64,000 nt of DNA, taken from Mytilisepta virgata. Its lineage: Eukaryota; Mollusca; Bivalvia; Mytilida; Mytilidae. The notes below the pieces were generated by a model. It was not told the DNA's origin. It did not search any database and saw nothing but the letters and a program-made list of their open reading frames with translations. The position numbers were made by a program, and so were the translations under genes. The DNA is taken from NCBI GenBank assembly GCA_028015205.1, contig CM051511.1, forward strand, positions 3,596,001 through 3,660,000. Direction: 5' to 3'. Of this stretch, positions 35,101-50,100 are shown in pieces; position 1 is the first letter of the stretch; every line of letters starts with the position of its first letter.

Positions 35101-38100
35101 AGTGTAATTATATCGTGTAAAATTTAATATAAATTAAGAATATAAGAAGAAATCTTTATCTAGAAATTAAATGGGTTATTTTTTAAAGAGTGTGTTTTTT
35201 TACATGTTTTTGTGCAAAAAGATTATCTCATTGTGCAAATAAATAAAGATAACAGACAATCAAATGTAGTATTTTTCTTTATCCTGAAACAAGATATACT
35301 ACTGTTTATTTTCGTCTTTGCCATACATAATCCCTGTACAGATCTCATATACTGTACTAGTCCTGTTAAAATGTTATAAAATACATAGAGACTTCAAATT
35401 TTGTATTATATACATGTTTAATGATGCAATTATCGGCAAATGCAAGACAAGAATATTCTAAATTAATTTAAGTTAAACTATTATACAATATTCATAATAA
35501 AATGTTATGTAGTATCTAGTAATATGCTGTTTGCATGGCCAATGGTGCGAGCACAGCAATATCCCTTTCCAGAAACTCATTTCCGGTATCATAATTCTGA
35601 CTTTGAAGCAAGTTATTTCCCTTACTTTACTTATTCCGTTTCCGATGAATGAAATGTTTTCTAGCCTTAGTATGTAGCACAAATAAATTCACTTCAGATT
35701 GCATATTGGCTGCCCTCATTAAACAGACTTTTCTAAATGACCCATATCTAGAAAATGCATATGCTCCAATATCGCTCGCTGCACTCGCTATAACCTTGAA
35801 GAGCTGGACCAAGGTTACTATATTACTGTATTATATTTGACAGGAGAAAGTGTCCCAGTTACCAAAACACAGTTATCTCACCAGGAAGATACAGAGGTTT
35901 ACTCTCCAGAAATCCATAAACGTCATACCCTGTTCTCTGGTACCAGAGTTTTACAGACTCGTTATTATGGTCATGCCAAAGTGACAGCAGTTGTAGTTAG
36001 AACTGGTAATAAATATTTTTCGATACTTAATATCTTGATGCACAAGATATTCAAATTTTAACTCATCAGTTGTGCTTAAGTCCAAAAATGTTGAAACAAT
36101 AACACAGGGTGCTGAAGAGTAAATTCATTATACTATAATGAATAAGGGTAAAGCTAAAACTAAGGACAGAGCTTTGTATGACGTAGATACTCCTTATTTC
36201 CACACAAAAATCCACCTAAGGGAGTTGACTCTTTAAAAATCAGCTGAATGTTTTAATCACTTACTATTAGTAAAGAGAAATTAAGCTTCTCTATGATCAA
36301 AATTAGTGTTTGTCAAACTGCTGTATATCCAATGAAACAATTCCCGTAAATTGTGTGGTTCAAATTTCTTGAAATTTTTACACTTTTGTTAACAGATCAA
36401 AGTAAATGTTTCTTCAAAATTTTATGAAAATTAAACGAGCCAATTCTATTTTAGTCAAAGTGTTGGGTACCTCCTTAACAATATTGTAATACTAAAAATT
36501 TCATACAATTTCACATCAGAATCAAAATACTTGCAAATAAGCAAGTGATAATTTTAGGGATGTAGTAATAACAAATAGATATGAACTTTGATATATAAAA
36601 ACATTACATTGAACCGTAATTTTTATTTTTCTTAACAAATATAAATACAGGTAATATAAACGATAATTTTTAGCACTTACGTAATGCACTTTCTCTGTGC
36701 TTATTTAAAGCCCATTAATACCTTGATCCTTGCTTTTGTAATGAACCCGTTAAATTGACATCATTATAAGATCAGAAGTCAGAAACGATGAAATATATTA
36801 GTCAGATATTTTGAATATGCATTTCTGCAATAATTTTACATACATAGTGAACATACTACATTTAGAAAGACAAAGTTTGATTTTTATGACTAAACTTCTA
36901 ATATAGATAAAAAACAAAGTGGATAACAGGAAAGGTCAACAATGACATACCAATCAATCTATGCCACCCAACGGACAGAAAACTGGACAAAAAATTCATA
37001 AAAGAGCACAAACAGAAACAAACACAACAGAGAGTCGGGATAGTCTGACTAGGTACAGACACTGAAGAGTGGCATGGTGAAATTGGTTTTATGGGTACCC
37101 AAACCTCCCCATTATCTATCCTGACACTCTGGTGTATAAAACATACTATAAAATCCAATACAGTATGATTTATTGATTACCAACAAAATGAGTTTCAGTA
37201 TAGAGTTCAGTTTAAAAAGATTTCTGTGTAACCAGTCTGTAAATATAAAAATGTATAATCATTTATGTATTTAAACTAATTGTTTTCTCTTTTGAATTAA
37301 TTTTAGGATTTAGAACAGCCAAAGGAGAGTTAGTAAGAGGAATTTTATATCCTAAACCTCTAGGATTTAAATTCTACCAAGATGCAATGAAGTTCATTTT
37401 GTTTCTTAGCTTGATGGCTTTCTTAGGGATGATATATAGTACCATTACATTAGTCAGAAATGGGGTAAGTTAGTTAAAATAAACAAAAACGCTTACTTTC
37501 AGATCCAGTACTTGTTTTAGGAATTGGAGTAAGTTAGGCCAAATAAACAAAATTGTAATTTTCACATTCACATCAGTAATAAAACACAGGAAGTTATCCA
37601 AGTAAACAAACTTGTTACAAAAATATTATTTACACGTGTCAGAAATGGGGTTATTTAGACCAGATGAACAAAATTATAAGTTTTAAGCCAAGTAAATATA
37701 TTTGTTACACAAAGATAGACAGTCTATGATACCAAAAAAGACTGAAAAAGTGTAATTCTGAAAGGATAAACTGCAGAGCACATTCAAATTGAAAATTTTT
37801 TAAAAATTTAAAATCAAAAACATAGCCATAAATAAGGGTGATGAAACACTGTTTTCAGAGTGAAAGAAAGTTTTGATTCTCACATTTTTGTTTAGGAAAT
37901 GACATTACATTGCATTACTGAGAAAACTGGTTTGTATTCAAATAATGATTTGAGCCCTCCATTTTCTCATGAATATGTTTAATTTTTCAGTGTAATAAAC
38001 AGAATAACATGTCTTTAAATTAGAATATTTCCAAAAATCTGCTTGGTATTTTTTTGAATTAGTGAGTTGTTCATACATATTTTAAAGTTAAAAAAATTCA

Positions 38101-41100
38101 AAATTTAGCAATACTATAAAAGTCAAGTTTAGTTTTGATTTTTTATATGTATATAGGTTGTGATACCAAAAATAGTATTACGTGCCTTAGACATTATAAC
38201 TGTGATAGTCCCCCCAGCCTTGCCTGCTGCCATGACAATAGGAACTGTGTATGCTCAAAATAGATTGAAAAAGACAAAGATATTCTGTATAAGTCCTCCT
38301 AGGATTAACTTTTGTGGAAGATTAGATCTGTTCTGTTTTGATAAGGTAAGTACATATAAAAGGAAAAGATTTGTAAATGACACGTGAATTAAATTAGCAG
38401 TGGATTCAATAGACCTGGTTCTCCTAAATTGATTGTATTTTCATAAAACATACACTTTTTTTTAGCTCAGTTGGCTCAAAGGGCCATGTGAGCTATTGTT
38501 ATCATTTGGCGTCTGGTGTCTGTTGTCTTCCATTGTCCGTCGTCATCATAAACTTTCCTTTAAAGATCTTCTCCTTTGAAACCACCGGGCCAGTTGGAAC
38601 AAAACTTGGCAGCAATGGTCCTTAGGTAATCCTCTTTTGGAATTATATCCGATGACCCTGCCCGTCATACAAGATGGCTGCCAGAGCTGAACTTAGTTTA
38701 ACATAGGACCCTATGGGAAATTTACTAAAAGATCTTGTCTGAAACCAGTGGGTCAATTGGAACAAAACTTGGCAGCACTGGTCCTTAGGTGGTCCTCTTT
38801 CAGAATTATATCTGATGACCTGGTCCGTCATCCAAGATGGCTGCCAGTGCCAAACTTAGTTTGTAGGACCCTATGGGAAATTTACTTAAAGATCTTCTTG
38901 TTTGAAACAACTTGGCCAATTGAACCAAAACTAGGCAGCAATGGTCCTTAGGTGGTCCTCTTTCAGAATTATATTCGATGACCCCGCCAGTCATCCAAGA
39001 TTACCACCAGAGCCAAACATAGTTTTAAATAGGATCGTATGGGAAATTTACTTAAAAGATCTTCTTGTCTGAAACCATTTGGCCAATTGGAATAAAACTT
39101 AGCAGCAATGGTCCTTAGTTGGTTCTCTTTTAGAATTATATCCGATGACCCTGTCCACCATCCAAGATGGCTGCCAGAGTGGAACTTAGTTTAACATATG
39201 ACTTTATGGGAAAATTCACAGAATGATCTTCTTGTTTGAAACTAGTGAGACAATTGGAACTTTTCAGCAATGTTCCAGGCTGCAAGTCAAGATGGACATA
39301 GTCCAGGTGAGCGATACAGGCTCTTGGGAGCCTCTAGTTCTTATTTTGATAATTCTTTGACTACGATATGGGTTGATATGGACAGCACCCATATAAAAAT
39401 AACAGCCCGTAGATTGTCTTATCTGGAATGTGCATGTACTGTAATATTTGCCACTGGTTGTTAAGCAGATATACATAGGGCTATTCCATTTAAATCTATA
39501 TCCCAGGGGGGGAACGCCTGTTTTTTTAGACCCCATCACCTATGGAAAAAAATTTCAACCTCCCCCCACCACCAAGAGAATTGTGTAAAGTGTTATACCG
39601 ACCACCAATAGAATTAACAAATTTAACTAAACCCCTCCACCCACCAGAATTTGATTTTTTTTTCACATCTTAACCAATTTTGAAGAAAAAAATTGCATCA
39701 CTTATATAGGTCTGGTATCCAAAATGGATTATACAGTTTATGTTACCTGTTGTAAATTTTTAGTGTGTTGCCTTCTACATGTATAGAATGGTGACATAAC
39801 TTTGGACATCTTGCGTCTCGTCCAAATCAAATGTTTTCCATTCTGGCAGCCATTTCAATTTAGACATACGAGGGTGCATATAAGGAGATATGCCACTGCT
39901 AAACCACTACTCCTTCTTAACCACTTCACATAATTCAACCAAACTTTCCCAGAAACTTCGAAATAAATTATATATGATTGCACCTCCTATTCCATTTTTC
40001 TTGCAATCAATATTTTACCTTCTAGCAGCAGTTGACATATGAGGATGCTATGGAAAAGGGGGACAGGGTGGCACTGCTAATTCGTTGAACAGAATTCAAC
40101 ATAACTTTCAAAGTTTTCTTAATAAGCCTTTTCAGTATTGCACTTACTTTATTTTTTTTCTTGCAATTTAATATTTTCCAAAACAGCTTCCAAATCAATT
40201 TAGACATATAAGATGAGTTATGCAAATGCCGGTGGAAGCCATCTCCTACTTATCAACAAACCAAAATAATACAGCTACGAAGTATAAAGTAATTTATGTT
40301 AATTCTATCCATATTTTTTACAGTTACCATAATGTTAATAATCTTGCAAGCAGCAGGTGACACATGCCTTTCAAGAAACCAATTTCTACACGCAATCTGT
40401 GTACTGTGATTTGAACTTGAATGATTGATGCGATTTGCTAAGATTTTGATATATGTATTCTCAGAAAATTTACCATCTAATATAAACCTTTTATGTGCAG
40501 AGATTAGAAGAGTATCAAAAATCTGTCTTATAAAGAAAATTTAGATTGAACATCCATAACCATCACATAATGACTATAACATGATGAAAAAATGGTCTAG
40601 GGTCGCAGCTGAAAAATAGGGTCGGTCGGGAAACCCAAAACAGACATATATTTTTTCTTGGCCTTAGATGCAGATCAACAGATTCCCGTACAATTTTTCC
40701 AGCATTTTACAGGAAGTGCCAGCCCACATATGAGAATATAATCCCATGGCAAGGGATTATACCGACTCCAAAGTTCTTTGTGTGTTATCCTCTTTTTCAA
40801 CCCTAAAGCAAGATGCCATTGCTATCCTTCTCCCCCCCCCAATAAAACTGAGCAGCACCCCTCCTAATACCTTTACTTTTCAATTTTGCTCCCTACCCTT
40901 TCTGACCCAGACCGAAGAAGGAATGTAAGAAAAGAAAAGAGAATAATTGGTCAGGCATCATTTATAAGAACATGAGCCATATATTCTCTTTGTCCTACAG
41001 ATAGTCGTACCTTAACTTTGTACAATTGTTTACTTGTTTCCCGTTTGCAGAGCGAAATATAGTCAGTCACCTTCTTTGATTTTTCTCTTTTGATACTTCA

Positions 41101-44100
41101 TTTTACGATGTTGGATTTATTTCTTATCCATGTGTACATAAAACTTATTACAATGTGTTGTTTTATTACCTTCAAAGACAGTTCTGTACTCCCCCAAGCC
41201 TACATCGTACAACCATGTCTCCACTGACCTCATGGCCCTGGGCGCAGACATGTTCTTTTCTTGTAAGGAACGATAATCCGGCATACTTCCGGTTATTCAA
41301 AGGGAAGCAACCGATTTCCGGTAGTCGGTTCCTCATAGTTACCGCTGGCGTTTCAACTGCTAGTCAGACGTCGTCTCGATTTTTTTACGAAAAAATAGTA
41401 TACATATCGCACGGACAACCCCCCAAAAGAATTAAACTCCTGAGCACTAAATTTCAGCCCCACCACCAATGGAATTCACTTTTCTGACAGCCCCACCACC
41501 AATGGAAACGAAATCATCTCCAGCCACAGGACCAACAGAAAAAAATTAAATCGGCGTTCCCCCCCTGGGATGTAGATTTAAATGGAATAGCCCATATATA
41601 ATCTGACATATTTTGAAATTGAAAATTTAATACATTGTACATTGTAAAACAAAATATAAAAAAAGAGCATTGTGACAGGTTGTTTAGATTTTGTTGGGTT
41701 TACGTGGATAAGAATCGGAAAACTAGAAAATAAACTATTATCCTCTTCAGCAAAAATATGAAACAAGGACAGATATGATTTATGATACATATTAAAATTT
41801 ATATCTACAGAATTACCTTTTAAACGGAATTCAGTTTTAAGATTATTTATAATAAAGCTATAATTGTGTTATATAGACAGGTACTTTAACAGAAGATGGC
41901 CTTGATATGTCTGGTGTCCTGCCTGTACATGACAAAAGGTAAAATTTTACCCATCATTGATAGTAAAAGCTTTAAAGTAGGCTGTAGAAAAGTAAAGATA
42001 TGAGCAGAAACAAATGTTCAGATAAGAACTTTCGTTTCATATGAGTGAAAAATTTAAAATTGACTTGAACAAAAGAATACGGAGGTGACAAAACTGTGGG
42101 AAAAGTCTGTAAGATCAATTTCCAAAGGCAAGACAAACTCTTGAGAATGCAACACAACAAACAAATGCCATGAGAATACATGAATAACTAAAATAATAAA
42201 AGAACATATAATAAACTAAAAAGAATTAGAACAAGAAACTAAAGTACTAGCAATGTCAACTCCCATTAAAAAACCAGCAGTGATATCAGGTGCTGTAGAT
42301 GGTAAGTATATCCTGCTCCTTTAACCGCACCTGTCACATTGCCAGTTAATTTGAATTCAGATTTAGGCAATTTGAACAATTGTTTGTTTGTTTAGTTAGG
42401 GTTTAACGCCGTTTTCAGCACATTTTGGCCATTTTGCGGCGGCCAGTTTTTATTGGTGGAGGAAGCCGGAGTACCCGGAGAGAACCACCGACCTTTGGTA
42501 GGAAAATTTGCAAGCCTTGTCAATTAAGATCGGAGTCCAAATTTGAACAATACATGGTATATTACTATCATACAGCATATAAACGCATTTAAAATTAAAC
42601 TTCTAAACAAATTGCACAGATTTATAATATTCTCCTTCTTTATACATTTTTAATCCACTTTAATTTTCAGCATTTAATGTTAACTGACAAGAAAAATATT
42701 AATTTTAATTAAAATGGCATATTTTTTTGCAGATTTATTGGTGTTGTGTATAATCCAACAGATTTAGAAAGAAGTCATGTAATACAGTGTATGGCCACCT
42801 GTCATTCTCTAACATTGATAGATGGAGAATTGTCAGGGGACCCGTTAGATCTCATCATGTTTGAGTCCACTAAATGGGTAATTATATGGCATGTCTGGCA
42901 CATGTTTCACAAGTTTAATATACATAAATTTATAGTTTGGAGGAATCAGTCAGTCAATCTGTCTGCCTGTTCCGTTTCCTAGGTCCTTTGTTCAATATTC
43001 TTGAAACTTTATACAAGAAGTCATGATATTCAGACATACTTCAAGGATTGTCTGGTTCACTGAGTTTCTCTTGAGTTATTGCCCTTTGAACTTATATATT
43101 TTGATAATGCCAAATTTATTTTATTATTTATGAAAGTTACTTGCTGCATCTATTTGTACAGATGTGTGTGTAAAGTTCCATTCATTGATTTTTTTAGACC
43201 CAATTTGGGTCCTTTAAAAGGACTTTTCCCAATGGAAATTATTTAAAAATCATGCAGAATTCCCAAAAATGGTCCAAATTTCTTCCCAAAATTGGGTAAA
43301 ACAGGCACTAACCCTTAAGCTTTAGAAAAAACACTGCCATTGTATAAAGAAATTTGGCAAGAAATTTAGTTTGCACATTTTCATAGGATAAAACACAGAA
43401 GTTTTTATTATCTAAAATATTTTAAAAAGTTTGTTTTTTTCTTTATTTTCTTCTATAACAATAGATTTTAGAAGAACCAGGCAGAGACACCAGTAAATTT
43501 GACACTATAATGCCAACAGTGGTTAAACCCTGTACAAAAGATACATTTCTAACAAATGCCAAAGAGGTAAAGTATTATGTCTTTAAAATTGATGAGTGTA
43601 GCTTTAGTTTGGAAGTTAGGGTCACTCATAGACACGAAGAAAGGATAAAAATGGCTTTGTGCCTAAAAATTGGTATCAAAAAAGTGATTACCACCGAGTC
43701 ATTTCCTCTGCTGGGTATCCCCAGCTCAGTACATGTATTTCAATAGTAGCGCAAAATTGATACGAAATTTACAGTTGCAAAAATGTTTTATTTTGTGAAA
43801 ATTAAGGAGCATCTCCCTGGTGCATAGCTCTGTCCTTAGATGGTATTGGCTTTACCCTCTTTCGTCTTTTGTGAATTTAATCTTCAATATTTTGGATCAC
43901 AACATTTAGGCCTTGAGCACAACTGATGAGTCCTAAATTGACAAAATATGGTGCATCAAATTGGTATCAAATTTAAATTACAGTTTTAAATCCTTTAAGG
44001 TATCCGAACCATAATAGATCATGATCGAAAATTGTATCTCTTTTTGGCCGTGAATGGCTGAACCAAAAAAATTAAAGCAGGAATTTCGTATATGAATTTA

Positions 44101-47100
44101 CTCAAGTTGAAACACACTTTGTTGCTTATATGCAGATTCTGTAAAAATAAGTTAGTTATATTGGCATTTCCGAAGTTTGCCGGTAATTACCGAGGTCATT
44201 TCAATTGCGTTGTATGGAACATCCGGGAACTTTTGAATAATCACGTGGTCATTTATGGTCCGGATACCTTAATTTCATTTTGAGTGACTAAGATGCCTGT
44301 TTTCCTACTGTACATCGATGGAAGAAAGTATTTTACTTTCAATATAAAAACAGTAGATTGCAGTAATTAAACTAAGATATCAATCAGAGTGGGGAATACC
44401 TCAGTAAATGAATATAATGGTAATCAATGAACGTAATATATGGTAGGCTATTGCTTTTATATTTATCTCTATGATGATCCAGGATATTAGTTTTTACAGT
44501 CTCTTATCTGTTGTTAATCATATTCAGTACTTTTCATGAAACGCATGTACATGTCCGGTCAAACTCCATTATACAGACATGATTTTTCTTTTTATTCTTA
44601 TATGGAACTCCGATTTTCTTTATTATACACAGTAATATAGCCACCCATACAACATTGCCATTTGTTTATCTGGTGGCAAAATCAACATGCTTATAGAGAA
44701 TTTACATTTACAAAATGTATAACAAACTTTTCTAATATGCCATGCCATATCTAAATTCCTTGGAGATTTGACATTCGGTTACTGCATGTATAATTCAGTC
44801 AGTAAAAAATATCTAATGAGTCATTGTTGTTAGAGGGAAAATAAAGTAAACGAATGAGTCGTTTTTATACGACCGCAAAATTTTTGCGGTCGTATATTGG
44901 TATGACGTTGGCGTCGTCGTCGTCGTCGTTGTCGTCTGCGTCGTCGTCCGAAGACATTTGGTTTTCGCACTATAACTTTAGTATAAGTTAATAGAAATCT
45001 ATGAAATTTAAACACAAGGTTTATGACCACAAAAGGAAGGTTGGGATTGATTTTGGGAGTTTTGGTCCCAACAGTTTAAGAATCAGGGGCCAAAAAAGGG
45101 CCCAATAAGCATTTTTCTTGGTTTTCGCACAATAACTCTAGTATAAGTAAATAGAAATCTATGAAATTTTAACACAAGGTTTATGACCACAAAAGGAAGG
45201 TTGGGATTGTTTTTGGGAGTCTTGGTCCCAACAGTTTAGGAATAAGGGGCTAAAAAAGGGCCCAAATAAACATTTTTTTTGGTTTTTGCACAATAACTTT
45301 AGTATAAGTAAATAGAAATCTATGAAATTTAAACACAAGGTTTATGACCACAAAAGGAAGGTTGGGATTGATTTTTGGAGTTTTGGTCCCAACAGTTTAG
45401 GAATTAGGGGCCAAAAGGGTCCAAAATTAAACTTTGTTTGATTTCATCGAAAATTGAACTATTGGGATTCTTTGATATGCCGAATCTAACCATGCTTTTA
45501 GATTCTTAACTTTTGGTCCCGTTTTCAAATTGGTCTACATTAAGGTCCAAAGGGTCCAAAATTAAACTTAGTTTGATTTTAACAAAAATTGAATTCTTTG
45601 GGTTCTTTGATATGCTGAAACTAAACATGTACTTAGTTTTTTTATTATGGGCCCAGTTTTCAAGTTGGTCCAAATCGGGGTCCAAAATTAAACTTTGTTT
45701 GATTTCATCGAAAATTGAACTATTGGGGTTCTTTGATATGCCGAATCTAACTGTGCATTTAGATTCTTAATTTTTGGTCCCGTTTTCAAATTGGTCTACA
45801 TTAAGGTCCAAAGGGTCCAAAATTAAACTTAGTTTGATTTTAACAAAAATTGAATTCTTGGGGTTCTTTGATATGCTGAATCTAAACATGTACTTATTTT
45901 TTTTTATTATGGGCCCAGTTTTCAAGTTGGTCCAAATCGGGGTCCAAAATTAAAGCTAAAAAAGGGGTAATTTTTTTTTTTTTTTTTTTGGGGGGGGGGG
46001 GGGCAATTCTCCACAGCATATTGTATTGCACAAGAAGCAAAAAATTGAATATAAATTCAAATCATATGACCAATTCTAAGTTCTTTGATTTCAGTTATTC
46101 TGTGTCAGAAACCTATTATGTGTCAAATATTTGAAGAAATTTTCAATTGCACAGTATTGTGCAATAGCAAGAAATTGATATGTGTGCCCTGTTATCAAAA
46201 CCTTATTATTAACAAATTCCATGACTATGATGTCATTTTCTATTTTAATATGTTATGGTGTATTTAAATGGGCTGTTATGGTTGCAAAGTATAAAGAAAT
46301 GGGGGGGGGGGGGGGGGTGAAAACAAAATTTAGAGGGGGGGGGAAATGAGAAATTGGGGAGGGGGTAATTTTTTTCTCATTTCATATTTCATAAATTAAA
46401 AAGAAAATTTCAAATTTTTTTAGCAAAAAAAGGAGGGGTTACAATAAATTTTATTGTTTTTTGTTTTTTTTTTGGGAGGGGGGGGGGGTCAGTGTGCAAC
46501 TTCATAGTGTATTGCACAAAAGCTAAAAAAAAGGGTAAATTATTATTTTTTTTTGGGGGGGGGGCAATTCTCCACAGCATATTGTATTGCACAAGAAGCA
46601 AAAAATTCAATATAAATTCAAATCATATGACCAATTCTAAGTTCTTTGATTTCAGTTATTCTGTGTCAGAAACCTATTATGTGTCAAATATTTGAAGAAA
46701 TTTTCAATTGCACAGTATTGCACAATAGCAAGAAATTGATATGTGTACCCAATTTTAAATTTTAAATTGGTTATTTCTGATTTATATATAAAAACAAATA
46801 ATACTGATATGGTTTGAATAGGTAAATTAAAAAATTTTAAGTTCTTAGACAACATTCATTCTGTGTCAGAAACCTATGCTGTGTCAAATATTTATTCACA
46901 ATCCAAATTCAGTATTGTATCAAGCTTGAATGTTGTGTTCATAATTGCCCCAACTATTCAGGGTTCGACATCTGCGGTCGTATCTAGCTGCGCCCAGCGG
47001 AGCATTTTATGTTTTATATTTTTAATTTTACACATGTACATTTATCATTGAAATGAGGGCCTCAGGGAAGATTGGTTGTACCAACTGTGTTACCCCTATA

Positions 47101-50100
47101 AATAAAGCATTTACTTACTTACTTACTTACTTACATAACCCAACAAAGGGTTGTCCAATTCATCTGAAAATTTCATGGCTGGTAGATCTTGACCTGTTGA
47201 ACATTTTTATCCCAGTCAGTTTTGCTCTAAATGCTTTGGTTTTTGAGATATAAACCAAAAACTACATTTTTATACGACCGCAAAATTTTTGCGGTCGTAT
47301 ATTGGTATGACGTTGGCGTCGTCGTCGTCGTCGTCCGTCGTCAGCGTCGTCGTCCGAAGACATTTGGTTTTCGCACTATAACTTTAGTATAAGTTAATAG
47401 AAATCTATGAAATTTAAACACAAGGTTTATGACCACAAAAGGAAGGTTGGGATTGATTTTGGGAGTTTTGGTCCCAACAGTTTAAGAATCAGGGGCCAAA
47501 AAAGGGCCCAATAAGCATTTTTCTTGGTTTTCGCACAATAACTCTAGTATAAGTAAATAGAAATTTATGAAATTTTAACACAAGGTTTATGACCACAAAA
47601 GGAAGGTTGGGATTGTTTTTGGGAGTTTTGGTCCCAACAGTTTAGGAATTAGGGGCTAAAAAAGGGCCAAAATAAGCATTTTTCTTGGTTTTTGCACAAT
47701 AACTTTAGTATAAGTAAATAGAAATCTATGAAATTTAAACACAAGGTTTATGACCACAAAAGGAAGGTTGGGATTGATTTTTGGAGTTTTGGTCCCAACA
47801 GTTTAGGAATTAGGGGCCAAAAGGGGCCAAAATTAAACTTTGTTTGATTTCATTGAAAATTTAACTATTGGGGTTCTTTGATATGCCGAATCTAACCGTG
47901 CATTTAGATTCTTAATTTTTGGTCCCGTTTTCAAATTTGGTCTACATTAAGGTCCAAAGGGTCCAAAATTAAACTTAGTTTGATTTTAACAAAAATTGAA
48001 TTCTTTGGGTTCTTTGATATGCTGAATCTAAACATGTACTTACTTTTTTTATTATGGGCCCAGTTTTCAAGTTGGTCCAAATCGGGGTCCAAAATTAAAC
48101 TTTGTTTGATTTCATCGAAAATTGAACTATTGGGGTTCTTTGATATGCCGAATCTAACCGTGCATTTAGATTCTTAATTTTTGGTCCCGTTTTCAAATTG
48201 GTCTACGTTAAGGTCCAAAGGGTCCAAAATTAAACTTAGTTTGATTTTAACAAAAATTGAATTCTTGGGGTTCTTTGATATGCTGAATCTAAACATGTAC
48301 TTAGTTTTTTTATGGGCCCAGTTTTCAAGTTGGTCCAAATCAGGGTCCAAAATTAAAGCTAAAAAGGGGGTAAATTATTTTTTTTTAGGGGGGGGGGCAA
48401 TTCTCCACAGCATATTGTATTACACAAAAGCAAAAAATTGAATATAAATTCAAATCATATGACCAATTCTAAGTTCTTTATTTCAGTTATTCTGTGTCAG
48501 AAACCTATTATGTGTCAAATATTTGAAGAAATTTTCAATTGCACAGTATTGCGCAATAGCAAGAAATTGATATGTGTGCCCTGTTATCAAAACTTTATTA
48601 TTAACAAATTCCATTGGAAATTTGCCAATATAAAATGTGCTGATGAAGCTTTTTTGTTTATCTTATCTAAACTGCTTTTAAATTATGTATATTTAAAATT
48701 TGCCATCCATGACTATGATGTCATTTTCTATTTTAATATGTTATGGTGTATTTAAATGGGCTGTTATGGTTGCAAAGTATAAAGAAATAGGGGGGGGGGG
48801 GGGGGGTTGAAAACAAAATTGGGGGGGTAAATGAGAAATTGGGGAGGGGGTAATTTTTTCTCATTTCATATTTCATAAATTAAAAAGAAAATTTCAAATT
48901 TTTTTTAGCAAAAAAAGGGGGGGGGGGGGGGTTACAATAAATTTTATTTATTTTTTTTTTTTTTGGGAGGGGGGGTCAATGTGCAACTTCATAGTGTATT
49001 GCACAAAAGCTAAAAAAAGGGGTAAATTATTTTTTTTTTTTGGGGGGGGGCAATTCTCCACAGCATATTGTATTGCACAAGAAGCAAAAAATTGAATATA
49101 AATTCAAATCATATGACCAATTTTAAGTTCTTTGATTTCAGTTATTCTGTGTCAGAAACCTATTATGTGTCAAATATTTGAAGAAATTTTCAATTACACG
49201 GTATTGCGCAGTAGCAAGAAATTGATATGTGTGCCCAATTTTAAATTTTAAATTGGTTATTTCTGATTTATATATAGAAACAAATAATACTGATATGGTT
49301 TGAATAGGTAAATTAAAAATTTTTAAGTTCTTAGACAACATTCATTCTGTGTCAGAAACCTATGCTGTGTCAAATATTTATTCACAATCCAAATTCAGTA
49401 TTGTATCAAGCTTGAATGTTGTGTTCATAATTGCCCCAACTATTCAGGGTTCGACATCTGCGGTCGTATCTAGCTGCGCTAGGCGGAGCATTTTATTATT
49501 TATTTTGAGTACAAGAAAAATGACAATGGCTACATCATTGAGGGGGGGGGGGGAGATATTTTAAAATAAGGGTGAATGGGGAAAAAAATGGAAAAAGAAA
49601 AGTTTTACCTACAGGTTAACATAAAATTATGTGTAATAAAAACTGCAAAACCTTGCATGGAAATGAAGTCTTCATTCCCACAAGGTTTAAACTGAGGTTG
49701 TGAGTTCGAATCTCACCTTTGTTTTGGGTATGTTTGACTCTGATCTTAAGTGGCAAGGATTGCCAATTTTCCTACCGAAGGTCGTGGTTTTCTCTGGGCA
49801 CTCTTGCTTCCTCCACCAATAAAAACTAGCCACCACAAAATAGCCAAATGTGCTGAAAACGGCGTAAAATCCCAACTAAACAAACAAACAAACAAACAAT
49901 GTATAACAGAATTTATTTATCAATACAACTCATTGAGTTCATGGTGAATTAATATCACTTGTCCAAGTAATTCATTATAAGTAAGTTTTTGTGTCGCCTG
50001 CGGAACGCATGGTCGACACATAGGGACCACTATCTGTCGTCTTGCGGCGTCTTGCGTCTTCTTGCGTCGTCACACTTTTCTTCTATCCTCAACTGCTCGT

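Noticed and set aside
41155..41487. 110-residue frame as a transposase of the 41 bp-ended element
   Set aside because: No DDE-type motif, zinc finger or helix-turn-helix recognised; flanking DNA is C-rich low complexity.
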